Source: Sphingomonas sp. OK281
GTDB taxonomy: Bacteria > Pseudomonadota > Alphaproteobacteria > Sphingomonadales > Sphingomonadaceae
Assembly (NCBI RefSeq): GCF_900115295.1
Contig: NZ_FOVZ01000002.1
Span: 558,001-622,000 of the forward strand
Reading direction: 5' to 3'
DNA length: 64,000 bases
In this document: positions 20,428-28,130 of the stretch, piece by piece
How positions within the stretch are numbered: position 1 is the first letter of the stretch
How the letters are laid out: every line of letters starts with the position of its first letter
Position numbers and translations under genes: made by a program
The notes under the pieces: model-generated
The model's database searches: none
Told to the model about the DNA's origin: nothing
Seen by the model: only the letters and a program-made list of their open reading frames with translations

Positions 20428-20976
20428 TCAGTTGCGCTTGGGGACCGAGAAGGTCCCGGTCACGCGACCGCCGGTCTGCGTGACGGTGCCACCGCCCGCC
20501 GCCGAACCGGCCGCGCTGCCCCCTGCGACCGACGACCCGTCGATCACCGAACGCCCGGTGTCGAGGTTCATCGTCAGGCGTCCGCCGTTCACGGTGTTCC
20601 CCGCCTGCGTCAGCGTGACGGCGCCGAGCATCGTGATGACGCGACGGTTGAGATCGTAGATCGCGTACTGGCTCCGCGCGGTCTGGTCGGGCCGCTTGAC
20701 GACCACCCCGCCCGATGCGTCGAGGCGCGAGACCTGCGGGTTCCCGCCGATCACCTGGCCGGTATACGCCACCGTCATCCGCGCTGAGTTCAGCGTCATC
20801 TCGGCCTGCTTGACCGCGACGTTGCCCGACAGGATGGCGCGGTTCGCCTTGTCCTGAAGCTCGATATGATCCGCGCCGAAATCGATCGGGGCGTTGGAAT
20901 TGTGCGCCTGCTGCGCGACCGCGGTCGTGGAGAGCAGAACGGCGGACAGGCCGGCGAAGATGTGAGTGGCGCGCAT
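20428..20976 (-). CDS. lptA: Periplasmic lipopolysaccharide transport protein LptA
   Basis: This 182-residue OstA-like protein has a signal peptide (residues 1-21) and a beta-jellyroll repeat region starting IDFGADHIELQDKANRAILSGNV. It forms the periplasmic bridge that carries LPS from LptC to the outer membrane. The C-terminal tail after about residue 150 is low in complexity (AGGSAAGSAAGGG) before the GTFSVPKRN end. It starts 5 bases after lptC, so the two are probably co-translated. Confidence 0.92.
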   Translation of the reverse strand: MRATHIFAGLSAVLLSTTAVAQQAHNSNAPIDFGADHIELQDKANRAILSGNVAVKQAEMTLNSARMTVAYTGQVIGGNPQVSRLDASGGVVVKRPDQTARSQYAIYDLNRRVITMLGAVTLTQAGNTVNGGRLTMNLDTGRSVIDGSSVAGGSAAGSAAGGGTVTQTGGRVTGTFSVPKRN

Positions 20977-20981
20977 GGCGG

Positions 20982-21638
20982 CTATTTCGGCCCTCTGGGG
21001 ATGATCCGCAAGCGCGCATTGCCATCGAGCGTCACGGTCCGCTCTTCCAGGTTCGCACGCAGCTTGTTCGCGCTGAACGTCCCCTGCTGGACGGTGCCGG
21101 TCGCAGCCCCGCCGCTTTCGAGCGTGCGCGCCTTCATGTCGATCGTCGCGTTGGTGGTCTTCAGGTCGTAGCCGCCCGCCGCAGTGGCGTTCAGCGGACC
21201 GAACAGCTGCACCTTCTCGGTATCCATGTCGTAGCGGCCGGTGTTCGCCTTGATGTTGGCGGGGCCGTCGGTCAGCTGGATCTGCGCGGCGAGCTGGTTG
21301 AGCTGGACGATCGGCTCGGCCGAGCTCTTCTGGATCGCGGATTTCGCGTCGAGCGTGAAAGCCTGTCCCTTGCTGTCCTCGCCCCGATAGCGCGCTGCCT
21401 GGATCTTCATCCGCTCCTGCGCGACATCGACCTTGTTCTTGTCGAGCAGGAACGACACGTCGCCGCCCGCCGTCAGCGGCGCCATCACGAGGAACGCCGC
21501 GAGCACCCCGATCGCCGTCGGCAGCGCGAGTCGCGCAATCGCGACCAGCCGGTCATGACTGCCACCGGGCGCGGCCCAGTCCTGCCGCGCGCTACGCACG
21601 CGACGGGCGACCGGCGAGGGTGGCGGAACGTCGATCAT
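20982..21638 (-). CDS. lptC: LPS export ABC transporter periplasmic protein LptC
   Basis: This 218-residue protein has one N-terminal transmembrane anchor (about 35-58) and a periplasmic beta domain with the repeated MDMKAR/TNATIDMKAR-like segments. It docks LptA to the LptB2FG transporter. The GGYDLKTTNATID and RTLESGG segments are typical of sphingomonad LptC. Start ATG 21638 overlaps the rnd stop as ATGA. The two genes are thus translationally coupled. Confidence 0.9.
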   Translation of the reverse strand: MIDVPPPSPVARRVRSARQDWAAPGGSHDRLVAIARLALPTAIGVLAAFLVMAPLTAGGDVSFLLDKNKVDVAQERMKIQAARYRGEDSKGQAFTLDAKSAIQKSSAEPIVQLNQLAAQIQLTDGPANIKANTGRYDMDTEKVQLFGPLNATAAGGYDLKTTNATIDMKARTLESGGAATGTVQQGTFSANKLRANLEERTVTLDGNARLRIIPRGPK

Positions 21639-22255
21639 GCGTGCGCGAAAATGTCGATTTCGGGCCAGCCGGCGATATCGAGCGCCGCGCGAGTCGGCAG
21701 GAAGTCGAAGCACGACTGCGCGAGCTCCATCCGTCCTTCGCGAATCAGGCGCTTGTCGAGCTCGGTGCGCAACCGGTGAAGGAAGCGCACGTCGGACGCC
21801 GCATAATCCTTCTGCGCGTCGGACAGCTCGGGGCTGCCCCAGTCGGACGACTGCTGCTGCTTCGAGATATCCTGACCGAGCAGTTCGCGCACGATCTCCT
21901 TGAGACCGTGACGATCGGTGTAGGTCCGCACCAGCCGCGAAGCGATCTTGGTGCAATATACCGGCGCGGCGACGACGCCGAGATAATATTGGACCGCGGC
22001 GATATCGAACCGGCCGAAATGATAGAGCTTCACCCGCGCCGGATCGGCCAGCAGGGCCTTCAGATTGGGCGCGTCGTAGCCGGCACCCGCGGCGAATCGG
22101 ACGAGATGCTCGTCGGGGCCGCCATCGGAAAGCTGGACGAGGCACAACCGGTCGCGCGGCGTGATCAGCCCCATCGTCTCGGTATCGACGGCGATCGCGG
22201 CGCCGGCCGCGAACAGGTCGGCGGGGATGTCGCCTTCGTGGAGATGAACTGTCAT
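21635..22255 (-). CDS. rnd: Ribonuclease D (3'-5' exonuclease)
   Basis: This 206-residue DEDD-family exonuclease has the ExoI motif AVDTETMGL, ExoII around HFGRFDIAAVQYYLG and ExoIII YAASDVRFLHRL (the DEDDy tyrosine and Asp). It lacks the HRDC domains of E. coli RNase D, as do many alphaproteobacterial forms of about 205 residues. It matures tRNA 3' ends in the family. It is the first gene of the lptCAB-rpoN operon and its stop overlaps the lptC start. Confidence 0.92.
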   Translation of the reverse strand: MTVHLHEGDIPADLFAAGAAIAVDTETMGLITPRDRLCLVQLSDGGPDEHLVRFAAGAGYDAPNLKALLADPARVKLYHFGRFDIAAVQYYLGVVAAPVYCTKIASRLVRTYTDRHGLKEIVRELLGQDISKQQQSSDWGSPELSDAQKDYAASDVRFLHRLRTELDKRLIREGRMELAQSCFDFLPTRAALDIAGWPEIDIFAHA

Positions 22256-22558
22256 GTCCCGGCCGTAGCCGCCCGCGGCGGAACGCTCAATGGTTCTATA
22301 CGAGGCTGCGGCACGGAATCGGGCGATAAGATGGCTCGCGTGCGGTCGGTGCGACGAGTCGTGGCTCACAAGCGACACTTGCGTCAGTATCGGTCCATAT
22401 CGCGCGCTCTCGGATCAGAATCTATTCGCGACGGCTTGTATTTTGCGCTAAGGGTCCCCTCAAGGCGCAAAAGGTTTCGCGCTGGAAAACCTGCGTTCGT
22501 CGTCCGGCACAAGGGTTTTGAGAAATTTGCGGGCGAACCGGGAAGACGAACAGAGCTT
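22256..22558 (+). promoter_or_regulatory. Long leader between rnd and the cold-shock gene
   Basis: This 303-base divergent gap has no reading frame with coding character. It is less GC-rich than its surroundings near 22420-22460 (CTTGTATTTTGCGCTAAG), which may be a promoter for the cold-shock gene. It leaves up to about 100 transcribed bases before the ATG. Cold-shock genes often have long regulatory leaders; no specific box was identified. Confidence 0.35.
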
Positions 22559-23428
22559 ATGGGTTTCGATAAAGGTGGCCGCGGGAACCGTGGCGGGCGT
22601 GGCCGCGACAAGCGCGACAGCTTCGGCGGCGGCGACAACGAGTTCGGCGGCGGCAGCAGCTTTGGTGGCGGCGGCGATCGGTTCGGCGGCGGCGGTAGCA
22701 GCTACGGCGGCGGCGGTGGCTCGAGCTACGGTGGCGGCGGTGGCAGCAGCTACGGCGGCGGCAGCAGCTTCGGCGGCGGCAACAGCGGCGGCGGCGGTGG
22801 TTACCGCGGCGGCGGCGGCGGTGGCGGCGGCTTCTCGGGCGGTGGCGGCGGCGGCGGTGGTCGCGGCATGCCTCCTCAGGTTGTCGGCGAAGGCACCGGC
22901 GTCGTAAAGTTCTTCAACGCGCAGAAGGGCTTTGGCTTCGTCGTTCGCGATGACGGCGGCGAGGACGTCTTCGTCCACATCAGCGCCGTCGAGCAGGCCG
23001 GCATGGTTGCTCTCGCCGAGGGTCAGCCGCTCGGCTTCACGCTCGTCGATCGCGGTGGTCGTATCTCGGCAACCGAGCTGAAGATCGACGGCGAGCCGAT
23101 GGCCGTCACCGATCGCGGCCCGCCGCGTGACCGTGATGCCGGCCCGGGCGCGCCCCGTGGTGGTGATCGCGACCGTGACGGTGGTGCAGGTGGCGCACAG
23201 CGTCAGCTCACCGGCGAGAAGGCGACCGGTACGGTCAAGTTCTTCAACGCGATGAAGGGCTTCGGCTTCATCCAGCGCGACGACGGACAGCCTGACGCAT
23301 TCGTCCACATCTCGGCCGTCGAGCGCGCCGGCATGTCGACGCTGAACGAGGGCGACAAGCTCGAGTTCGAGCTCGAGGTCGATCGTCGCGGCAAGTACGC
23401 AGCGGTGAACCTGAGCGCAGGCGGCTGA
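22559..23428 (+). CDS. Double cold-shock-domain protein with a Gly-rich N-terminal region
   Basis: The 289-residue product has three parts: residues 1-105, almost wholly Gly/Ser/Arg/Phe repeats (GGG-S-F/Y, with RGG-like GRGRDKR near the start); a first cold-shock domain (about 110-178) with VVKFFNAQKGFGFV and DVFVHIS; and a second (about 222-288) with TVKFFNAMKGFGFI and DAFVHIS. A linker of about 40 residues carries RGGDRDRDG. Both RNP motifs are intact, so it should bind single-stranded nucleic acid. The Gly-rich segment resembles eukaryotic RGG/low-complexity regions that drive RNA binding or condensation; that role is inference. ATG 22559 is the natural start. Confidence 0.88.
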   Translation: MGFDKGGRGNRGGRGRDKRDSFGGGDNEFGGGSSFGGGGDRFGGGGSSYGGGGGSSYGGGGGSSYGGGSSFGGGNSGGGGGYRGGGGGGGGFSGGGGGGGGRGMPPQVVGEGTGVVKFFNAQKGFGFVVRDDGGEDVFVHISAVEQAGMVALAEGQPLGFTLVDRGGRISATELKIDGEPMAVTDRGPPRDRDAGPGAPRGGDRDRDGGAGGAQRQLTGEKATGTVKFFNAMKGFGFIQRDDGQPDAFVHISAVERAGMSTLNEGDKLEFELEVDRRGKYAAVNLSAGG

Positions 23429-23474
23429 TAGCTGCCTGACTCAGAACGCTGATCGTACCGTGTTCGGTAGGATA

Positions 23475-24293
23475 ATGATTGCGGCCGGTTTCGCTTTGGC
23501 GGGACCGGCCGTTCTCGTTTCATCGTCCTCGCTGTCGTCCGTGGCGCAGGCCGGGCAGGGTGCTGTCGCGGCTCCGCGCGAGCCGACTCGCGTGCCGGTG
23601 TTCTCGGCGACGATCGTCGCGCGCTACCCGCACGACCGGACTGCGTTCACCGAAGGGCTGCTCTGGCACGACGGTGCGCTGTACGAGAGCACGGGGCAGG
23701 AGCGGCAATCCGACGTCCGCCGCGTCTCGCTCAAGGACGGCAAGATTCTCGCCAGGGCGCGGATCGACCCGGCGCAGTTCGGCGAAGGCCTTGCGCTGTG
23801 GAAGGACCAGCTCGTCAGCCTCACCTGGCATGACGGCATCGCGCACCGCTGGGATGTTCGCACGCTGAAGCCCAAGGGGCAGAACCGCTACACCGGCGAA
23901 GGCTGGGGGCTGACCAGCGACGGCGTCTCGCTGCTCCAGTCCGACGGCAGTTCCGACATCATCGTCCGCGATCCGCTGACGCTGGCCGAGCGCAGGCGGG
24001 TGGCGGTGACGATCGACGGGCGCCCCCTACGCGACATCAACGAACTCGAATATGTCCACGGCGCGCTACTTGCCAACGTCTGGCACACCGGCTTTCTGGT
24101 CCGCATCGACCCCGCGACTGGCAAGGTTGCCGCGGTGATCGACCTCCGCCCGCTGGTTGCCGAAATCGCTGCGACCGACCGCGAGGCGGTGCTCAACGGG
24201 ATCGCCTGGGACGCGAAGGCCGACCGGCTGTTCGTGACGGGCAAATACTGGCCGACGCTCTTCGAGATAAAGATCGCCGCCGCGCCGCAATAG
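23475..24293 (+). CDS. Glutaminyl-peptide cyclotransferase (plant/bacterial type)
   Basis: This 272-residue beta-propeller enzyme converts N-terminal glutamine to pyroglutamate. It has the family features RYPHDRTAFTEGLLW, LYESTGQ, FGEGLA, TGEGWGL, INELEYV and LNGIAWD. A signal peptide (about 1-30) points to export. ATG 23475 is preceded by GGTAGG; a GTG at 23460 also opens the frame. A stem-loop at 23481-23512 falls within the signal-peptide codons and may be the terminator of the cold-shock gene, which would cut expression of this one. Confidence 0.87.
   Translation: MIAAGFALAGPAVLVSSSSLSSVAQAGQGAVAAPREPTRVPVFSATIVARYPHDRTAFTEGLLWHDGALYESTGQERQSDVRRVSLKDGKILARARIDPAQFGEGLALWKDQLVSLTWHDGIAHRWDVRTLKPKGQNRYTGEGWGLTSDGVSLLQSDGSSDIIVRDPLTLAERRRVAVTIDGRPLRDINELEYVHGALLANVWHTGFLVRIDPATGKVAAVIDLRPLVAEIAATDREAVLNGIAWDAKADRLFVTGKYWPTLFEIKIAAAPQ
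23481..23520 (+). terminator. Possible terminator hairpin overlapping the cyclase start
   Basis: Arms GCGGCCGGT (23481-23489) and ACCGGCCGT (23504-23512), with a 14-base loop, are followed by TCTCGTTT. It lies 53 bases after the cold-shock stop but inside the first codons of the next gene, so its role as a terminator is uncertain. Confidence 0.35.
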
Positions 24294-24356
24294 TCTGCGT
24301 TGAGTGACGGTCCCCAACAACGCTCTGCTACGTGTTTCCCGCGGCGTAGAGCCGGA

Positions 24357-24442
24357 CCGTCACCCCGGCGAAAGCTGGGGTATCCCCGTTTGGCGGGCGC
24401 GTGCCCTACACGATGAGATTCCGGCTTTCGCTGCGATGACGG
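24357..24442. repeat. Degenerate palindromic doublet, family C
   Basis: Ends CCGTCACCCCGGCGAAAGC and TTCGCTGCGATGACGG are inverted and match the GTCATTCCCGCG subtype of family C with several mismatches. It lies between the convergent ends of the glutaminyl cyclase and the VirJ-like gene. The 219-base gap holds no other feature I can see. Confidence 0.65.
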
Positions 24443-24512
24443 TTGGGCAAGGGCAAAGTCTCGAACAGCGCGGGGGCCGGTCGAAGCGTACACCGTCGCG
24501 CGTCGCCCGACC

Positions 24513-25277
24513 TCAGAACCCCCGCCCAGCCCCCGGTGCCACCGACCGGACCACCGCGAGCACATGCGCCAGCAAGCCATCCGCATCGTGGTGGATATTA
24601 TGTCCCCCCGGCATCCCCACCTTCCGCGCGTTCGCCGTTGTCAGCAGCGGACACAGGCTGTCGGTCTCCTCCAACCCGTAGATGCACGTAACCGGCGCCC
24701 AGGTCAGCGCATTGCCCGTCGTCGCGCCCATGCTGTCGGGCGTGCCGTGATCGTACAGCAGCCCCGACGGATCGGCGCGGTAGAACACCGTATCGCCGGG
24801 CAGGATCAACACGATCGCCGCCACCCGAGCGCGCAACGTCGAAGGCAGGTTCACCATGCCGGTCTGGACGATATCCGCACCGTAGGACTGTCCCATCACC
24901 ACGACCCGTTTGGCACCCGTGCGTACCAGCGCCGTCCGCACGCCGTCCGCTATGATCGCATCCAGCTCCTGGCGCGTCCGATGATGCGCGAACAAGGCCG
25001 GCGTCGTGATGCCGACGACCGGGATGCCGTGTTCGGTCAGTCCACGAGAGGTCGACGCGCCGAGCAGGAACCGAAGCCCCATGTCGCCCGAGAAGTTCAC
25101 GACCGCGATCGGCGGCGGCCCCGACACGCGCACGCCGATCGCCGGATACACATGCACCGGATCGCGATCGAAATACCCGGCGAGGTAGACGAACAGCACG
25201 ACGATCGCCGAAACGATCCCGGTGACCCAGCTGCCACGCCGGACGCGCCGTCGGGTCTTCGCGCGGGTAACGTCCAT
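24513..25277 (-). CDS. AcvB/VirJ-family serine hydrolase, membrane-anchored
   Basis: This 254-residue alpha/beta hydrolase has one N-terminal transmembrane segment (SWVTGIVSAIVVLFVYLAGY) and a VirJ domain with the nucleophile elbow GQSYGAD (Ser131). It also has the family segments VVNFSGDMG and the C-terminal PGGHNIHHD with a likely catalytic His. AcvB/VirJ proteins hydrolyse lysyl-phosphatidylglycerol in the periplasm or assist virulence secretion. Here only the single VirJ half is present and no lysyl-PG synthase is nearby. GGAGAG lies about 7 bases upstream of the ATG at 25277. It is followed upstream by the ligase gene on the same strand. Confidence 0.85.
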   Translation of the reverse strand: MDVTRAKTRRRVRRGSWVTGIVSAIVVLFVYLAGYFDRDPVHVYPAIGVRVSGPPPIAVVNFSGDMGLRFLLGASTSRGLTEHGIPVVGITTPALFAHHRTRQELDAIIADGVRTALVRTGAKRVVVMGQSYGADIVQTGMVNLPSTLRARVAAIVLILPGDTVFYRADPSGLLYDHGTPDSMGATTGNALTWAPVTCIYGLEETDSLCPLLTTANARKVGMPGGHNIHHDADGLLAHVLAVVRSVAPGAGRGF

Positions 25278-25388
25278 CGGGCTCTCCAAACTGAGCGAAA
25301 CCGGCGCCATGCGTGCGGAACGCCGATCAGTCTGCGGCGATAGCGGGGAAATCCCGCGCGGCAACCACCCGAAATTCGTGTCGGCGGA

Positions 25389-26981
25389 TCACGTGATCAT
25401 CCGCTTGAGCGTCTCGATGCGGTCCGCCTCCGCCGCAGGCTTGTCCGTCCGGATCCGCGCGATCCGCGGAAAGCGCATCGCCACGCCGGATTTATGCCGT
25501 TTCGAATCGTGGAGCGAATCGAACGCGATCTCCAGCACCAGCGTCTTCTCGACTTCGCGCACCGGCCCGAACCGGTTCTGGGTATGGTTGCGCACGAAGC
25601 TGTCGAGCATCTTCAGTTCTTCGTCGGTAATCCCCGAATATGCCTTCCCGACCGGGAGCAACTCGCCCTCCTCGGTCCAGCAGCCGAAGGTGTAATCCGA
25701 ATAATAGGACGACCGCCGCCCCGAGCCACGCTGCGCGTACATCATCACGCAATCGGCGGTCAGCGGATCGCGTTTCCACTTATACCAGAGCCCGGCGCGA
25801 CGCCCGCCGACGTACGGCGAATCGCGGCGCTTCAGCATCACGCCCTCGATCGCCGAGTCGCGCGCGGTCGCCCGGATCGCCTCCAGCGCGGTGAAGTCGT
25901 CCGCCTCGATGACGACGCTGAGATCGAACCGCTCGGGATCGAGTTGCGGCACGAACGCCTCGAGCCGCTTGCGCCGCTCGGTCCAGGGCAGCGTCCGCAG
26001 ATCCTCGTCGCCGTCGAGCAACAGGTCATAGAGCCGCACGAACGCGGGATAGTCCGCCAGCATCTTCGCCGAGACGGTCTTGCGCCCGAGCCTTTGCTGG
26101 AGCGCGTTGAAGCTAGCCGCGCCGCCGCCATCTTCCAGCGTGCCGCCCTGATGCTCGCCCTTCACCAGCAGTTCGCCGTCGACCGTTCCCGGCGTCCGAA
26201 ACGCGGCGGCGATCTCGGGGAAGCTGCCCGTGACGTCGTCGCCGGTCCGGCTGTAAAGCCGTGTCTCGCCCGCGACGTGGACGATCTGCACCCGGATGCC
26301 GTCCCATTTCCACTCGGCGGCATAGTCGACGAGGTCGACGCGAAGGTCTTCGAGTCCGTGCGCCAGCATGAATGGTCGGAACACCGGAACGTCGGCGGGC
26401 GTCGGCTGTGCGCCCGTGCCCTCCGCCCAGGCGAACAGGCTCGCATACGGTGCATCCAGCCCGTGCCAGACCTCCTCGACCGCATCGACATCGAGCCCGA
26501 ACGCATCCGCCAGCGCCGTCTTCGCCAACCGCGCCGACACGCCGATCCGCAGCGCCCCCGTCGCCATCTTGAGCAACGCGAACCGCTCCTCGGCATCGGA
26601 TCGGTCGAGCATCTCGGCGAGCGCACCCGGTGCATCGGCACGCGACAACGCCGCCAGCCGCTCGACGACGTCGGTGATCGACAAGGGGGTGGGGTCGACC
26701 GGCACCGTCGGCTCGGGCCAAAGCAGCGCGACCGTTTCCGCGGTATCGCCGACATAATCGCGGCTCATCCGGAACAGCACCGGATCGACGCGTTCCTCGA
26801 TCAGTCCGCGAATCACTGCCGACTTCACGCCCTTGAGATCGAGGTCCCCGGTCAGCGCCGCCATTGCCCAGCCGCGATCGGGGTCGGGCGTCGCGCGCAG
26901 GTAATCCGCGATCAGCTTCAACTTCGCATTGCGCGACCGGGTGTAGGTGAGCGAATCGAGCAGGGCGGCGAATGCGTGCAT
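25389..26981 (-). CDS. ATP-dependent DNA ligase of the Lhr/PdeM cluster (cisATL type)
   Basis: This 530-residue ligase has an N-terminal alpha-helical DNA-binding domain (about 1-200), the adenylation motif EWKWDGIRVQ with nucleophile Lys225, and the motifs RLYSRTGDD, FNALQQRLGRK, EGVMLKRRDSPY and LWYKWKRD, then an OB domain (about 410-530). Length and order match the ATP-dependent ligases associated with PdeM, the Lhr helicase and the MBL exonuclease. It seals nicks in repair rather than replication, which uses NAD-dependent LigA. ATG 26981 (MHAFAALLDSL) was chosen; a 53-codon upstream extension is repeat-derived. Confidence 0.93.
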   Translation of the reverse strand: MHAFAALLDSLTYTRSRNAKLKLIADYLRATPDPDRGWAMAALTGDLDLKGVKSAVIRGLIEERVDPVLFRMSRDYVGDTAETVALLWPEPTVPVDPTPLSITDVVERLAALSRADAPGALAEMLDRSDAEERFALLKMATGALRIGVSARLAKTALADAFGLDVDAVEEVWHGLDAPYASLFAWAEGTGAQPTPADVPVFRPFMLAHGLEDLRVDLVDYAAEWKWDGIRVQIVHVAGETRLYSRTGDDVTGSFPEIAAAFRTPGTVDGELLVKGEHQGGTLEDGGGAASFNALQQRLGRKTVSAKMLADYPAFVRLYDLLLDGDEDLRTLPWTERRKRLEAFVPQLDPERFDLSVVIEADDFTALEAIRATARDSAIEGVMLKRRDSPYVGGRRAGLWYKWKRDPLTADCVMMYAQRGSGRRSSYYSDYTFGCWTEEGELLPVGKAYSGITDEELKMLDSFVRNHTQNRFGPVREVEKTLVLEIAFDSLHDSKRHKSGVAMRFPRIARIRTDKPAAEADRIETLKRMIT

Positions 26982-27048
26982 CGTGGGAGAACGCTCCTGC
27001 CGCGCGAAGGGATGCAGAACAGGTCCTACACCGCTCGCTCCATTCTCA

Positions 27049-27171
27049 ATCCTCCCCCGCAAGGGGGAGGTGGCACCGAAGGTGACGGAGGGGGAGGACA
27101 CTGAACGCCCGTTTTCCTTTCCTCCCCCTCCGTCCGGCAAGCGCCAGCCACCTCCCCCTTGCGAGGATTTC
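27049..27171. repeat. Palindromic doublet, family A, copy 3
   Basis: A family A element (CCTCCCCCGCAAGGGGGAGG ... CCAGCCACCTCCCCCTTGCG) between the DUF1328 stop and the ligase start, both on the minus strand. The 262-base gap holds little else. Confidence 0.9.
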
Positions 27172-27243
27172 GGATCCAGACACGAAACGACCGCCGCCGG
27201 AAGGTCCGACGACGGTCGTTGTCATGCGATCGGATCGCCAGCG

Positions 27244-27429
27244 TCAGTCGACCGCGTTCTTGATGCCCTTGCCGGCAAGCAGCCCGAGCACGAGGAAGAT
27301 CACGAACAGTGCGATCGCGATGAAGAACAAGACCTTGGCGATGCCGATGAACGCGCCACCGATGCCGCCGAAGCCGAGCAGCGCGAGTACGGCGCCGATG
27401 ACGAGAAAGGTGATTGCGAGCTTCAACAT
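27244..27429 (-). CDS. DUF1328/YtjA-like small membrane protein
   Basis: This 61-residue protein is made of two hydrophobic helices ([18 protein letters not shown] and the [19 protein letters not shown] region) and ends GKGIKNAVD. It matches the DUF1328 (YtjA/UPF0391) family in length and in the GFGGI-A-I-AKVLFF pattern. Function is unknown; members are often stress-induced. AGGAGG lies 5 bases before the ATG, and an EcfG-like promoter (27460-27485) is 30 bases upstream. It lies downstream of dps. Confidence 0.9.
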   Translation of the reverse strand: MLKLAITFLVIGAVLALLGFGGIGGAFIGIAKVLFFIAIALFVIFLVLGLLAGKGIKNAVD

Positions 27430-27459
27430 GACGGCCTCCTGTTTTCGATAGGATCGCTC

Positions 27460-27485
27460 AACCGGCGCGACGACCGGTTTGTTCC
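27460..27485 (-). promoter_or_regulatory. EcfG-like general stress promoter for the DUF1328 gene
   Basis: Read on the minus strand: GGAAC (27485-27481), 17 bases, then GGTT (27463-27460), about 30 bases before the DUF1328 ATG. Alphaproteobacterial EcfG promoters are GGAAC-N16/17-CGTT, so one base of the -10 differs. No similar site was seen before dps. Confidence 0.4.
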
Positions 27486-27498
27486 TGACCTGTAACGA

Positions 27499-27996
27499 TC
27501 AGGCCTTGCGGCTGGCCTCGAACAGGAACCACGCGCGCTCCTCGGCGTGGTCGGTCCATTCATCCACGATCCCACTCGTCGCGTTGTCCTTGGCGGCGTC
27601 GGCGGCGTCCTTGACGATGCGGAACTGCTCGACGAGCTTCAGATTGTCCTCGCGCAGTTCGGCGAGCATCTCGGTCGGGCCGACGAACGCCATGTCGTTG
27701 TCGGCGATCGTCTGGTGCCGCGAGATATCGCCGATCGAGCGCAGCGTGGTGTTGCCGGTCTTGCGGACGCGCTCGGCGATCGCGTCGGTCACGCCGATGA
27801 TCTGCGCAGACTGGTCGTCGAGCAGCAGGTGATAATCGCGGAAATGCGGCCCCGACATGTGCCAGTGGAAATTTTTCGTCTTGAGGTACAGCGCATAGCA
27901 ATCGGCGAGCGCGGCGTTCAGCGCGTCCGCGACCGACTTGGTGCTGTTGCTCGGCAGATCGGTCGGCGTGTCGAGGGCGGGGTTGATGTCGGCCAT
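27499..27996 (-). CDS. dps: Dps ferritin-like DNA-protection protein
   Basis: This 165-residue member of the Dps family has the ferroxidase motif KNFHWHMSGPHFRDYHLLLDD (His44 region to Asp60), which oxidises Fe2+ with peroxide at the subunit interface of a dodecamer. It protects DNA against oxidative damage in starvation. The N-terminus is short and not very basic, so DNA binding may be weak. A purine-rich ribosome site (CCGGAGC) precedes the ATG. It precedes the DUF1328 gene on the same strand with a 69-base gap that has its own promoter-like site. Confidence 0.93.
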   Translation of the reverse strand: MADINPALDTPTDLPSNSTKSVADALNAALADCYALYLKTKNFHWHMSGPHFRDYHLLLDDQSAQIIGVTDAIAERVRKTGNTTLRSIGDISRHQTIADNDMAFVGPTEMLAELREDNLKLVEQFRIVKDAADAAKDNATSGIVDEWTDHAEERAWFLFEASRKA

Positions 27997-28066
27997 GTGG
28001 AGCTCCGGTTTGAAAGTCGTTGCGTGAACGATCCGAACGCAGAATTGCCCCCGGCGACTGGCCCCC

Positions 28067-28130
28067 CCGATTGCTAGACCATCCGATCGCTAGACCACCC
28101 GATCGCCAGACCACCCGATCGCTAGACCAA
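28067..28130. repeat. Four 16-bp tandem repeats
   Basis: Four consecutive units of CCGATCGCTAGACCAC with one or two changes each (28067, 28083, 28099, 28115). The last unit contains the TAG stop of the GDT1 gene. Copy number could vary between strains. Confidence 0.9.

Noticed and set aside
22559..22900. The GGC-rich stretch as an assembly artefact or tandem repeat gene
   Set aside because: The frame stays open with varied Gly/Ser/Phe codons and joins two intact cold-shock domains, so it looks like real coding sequence.
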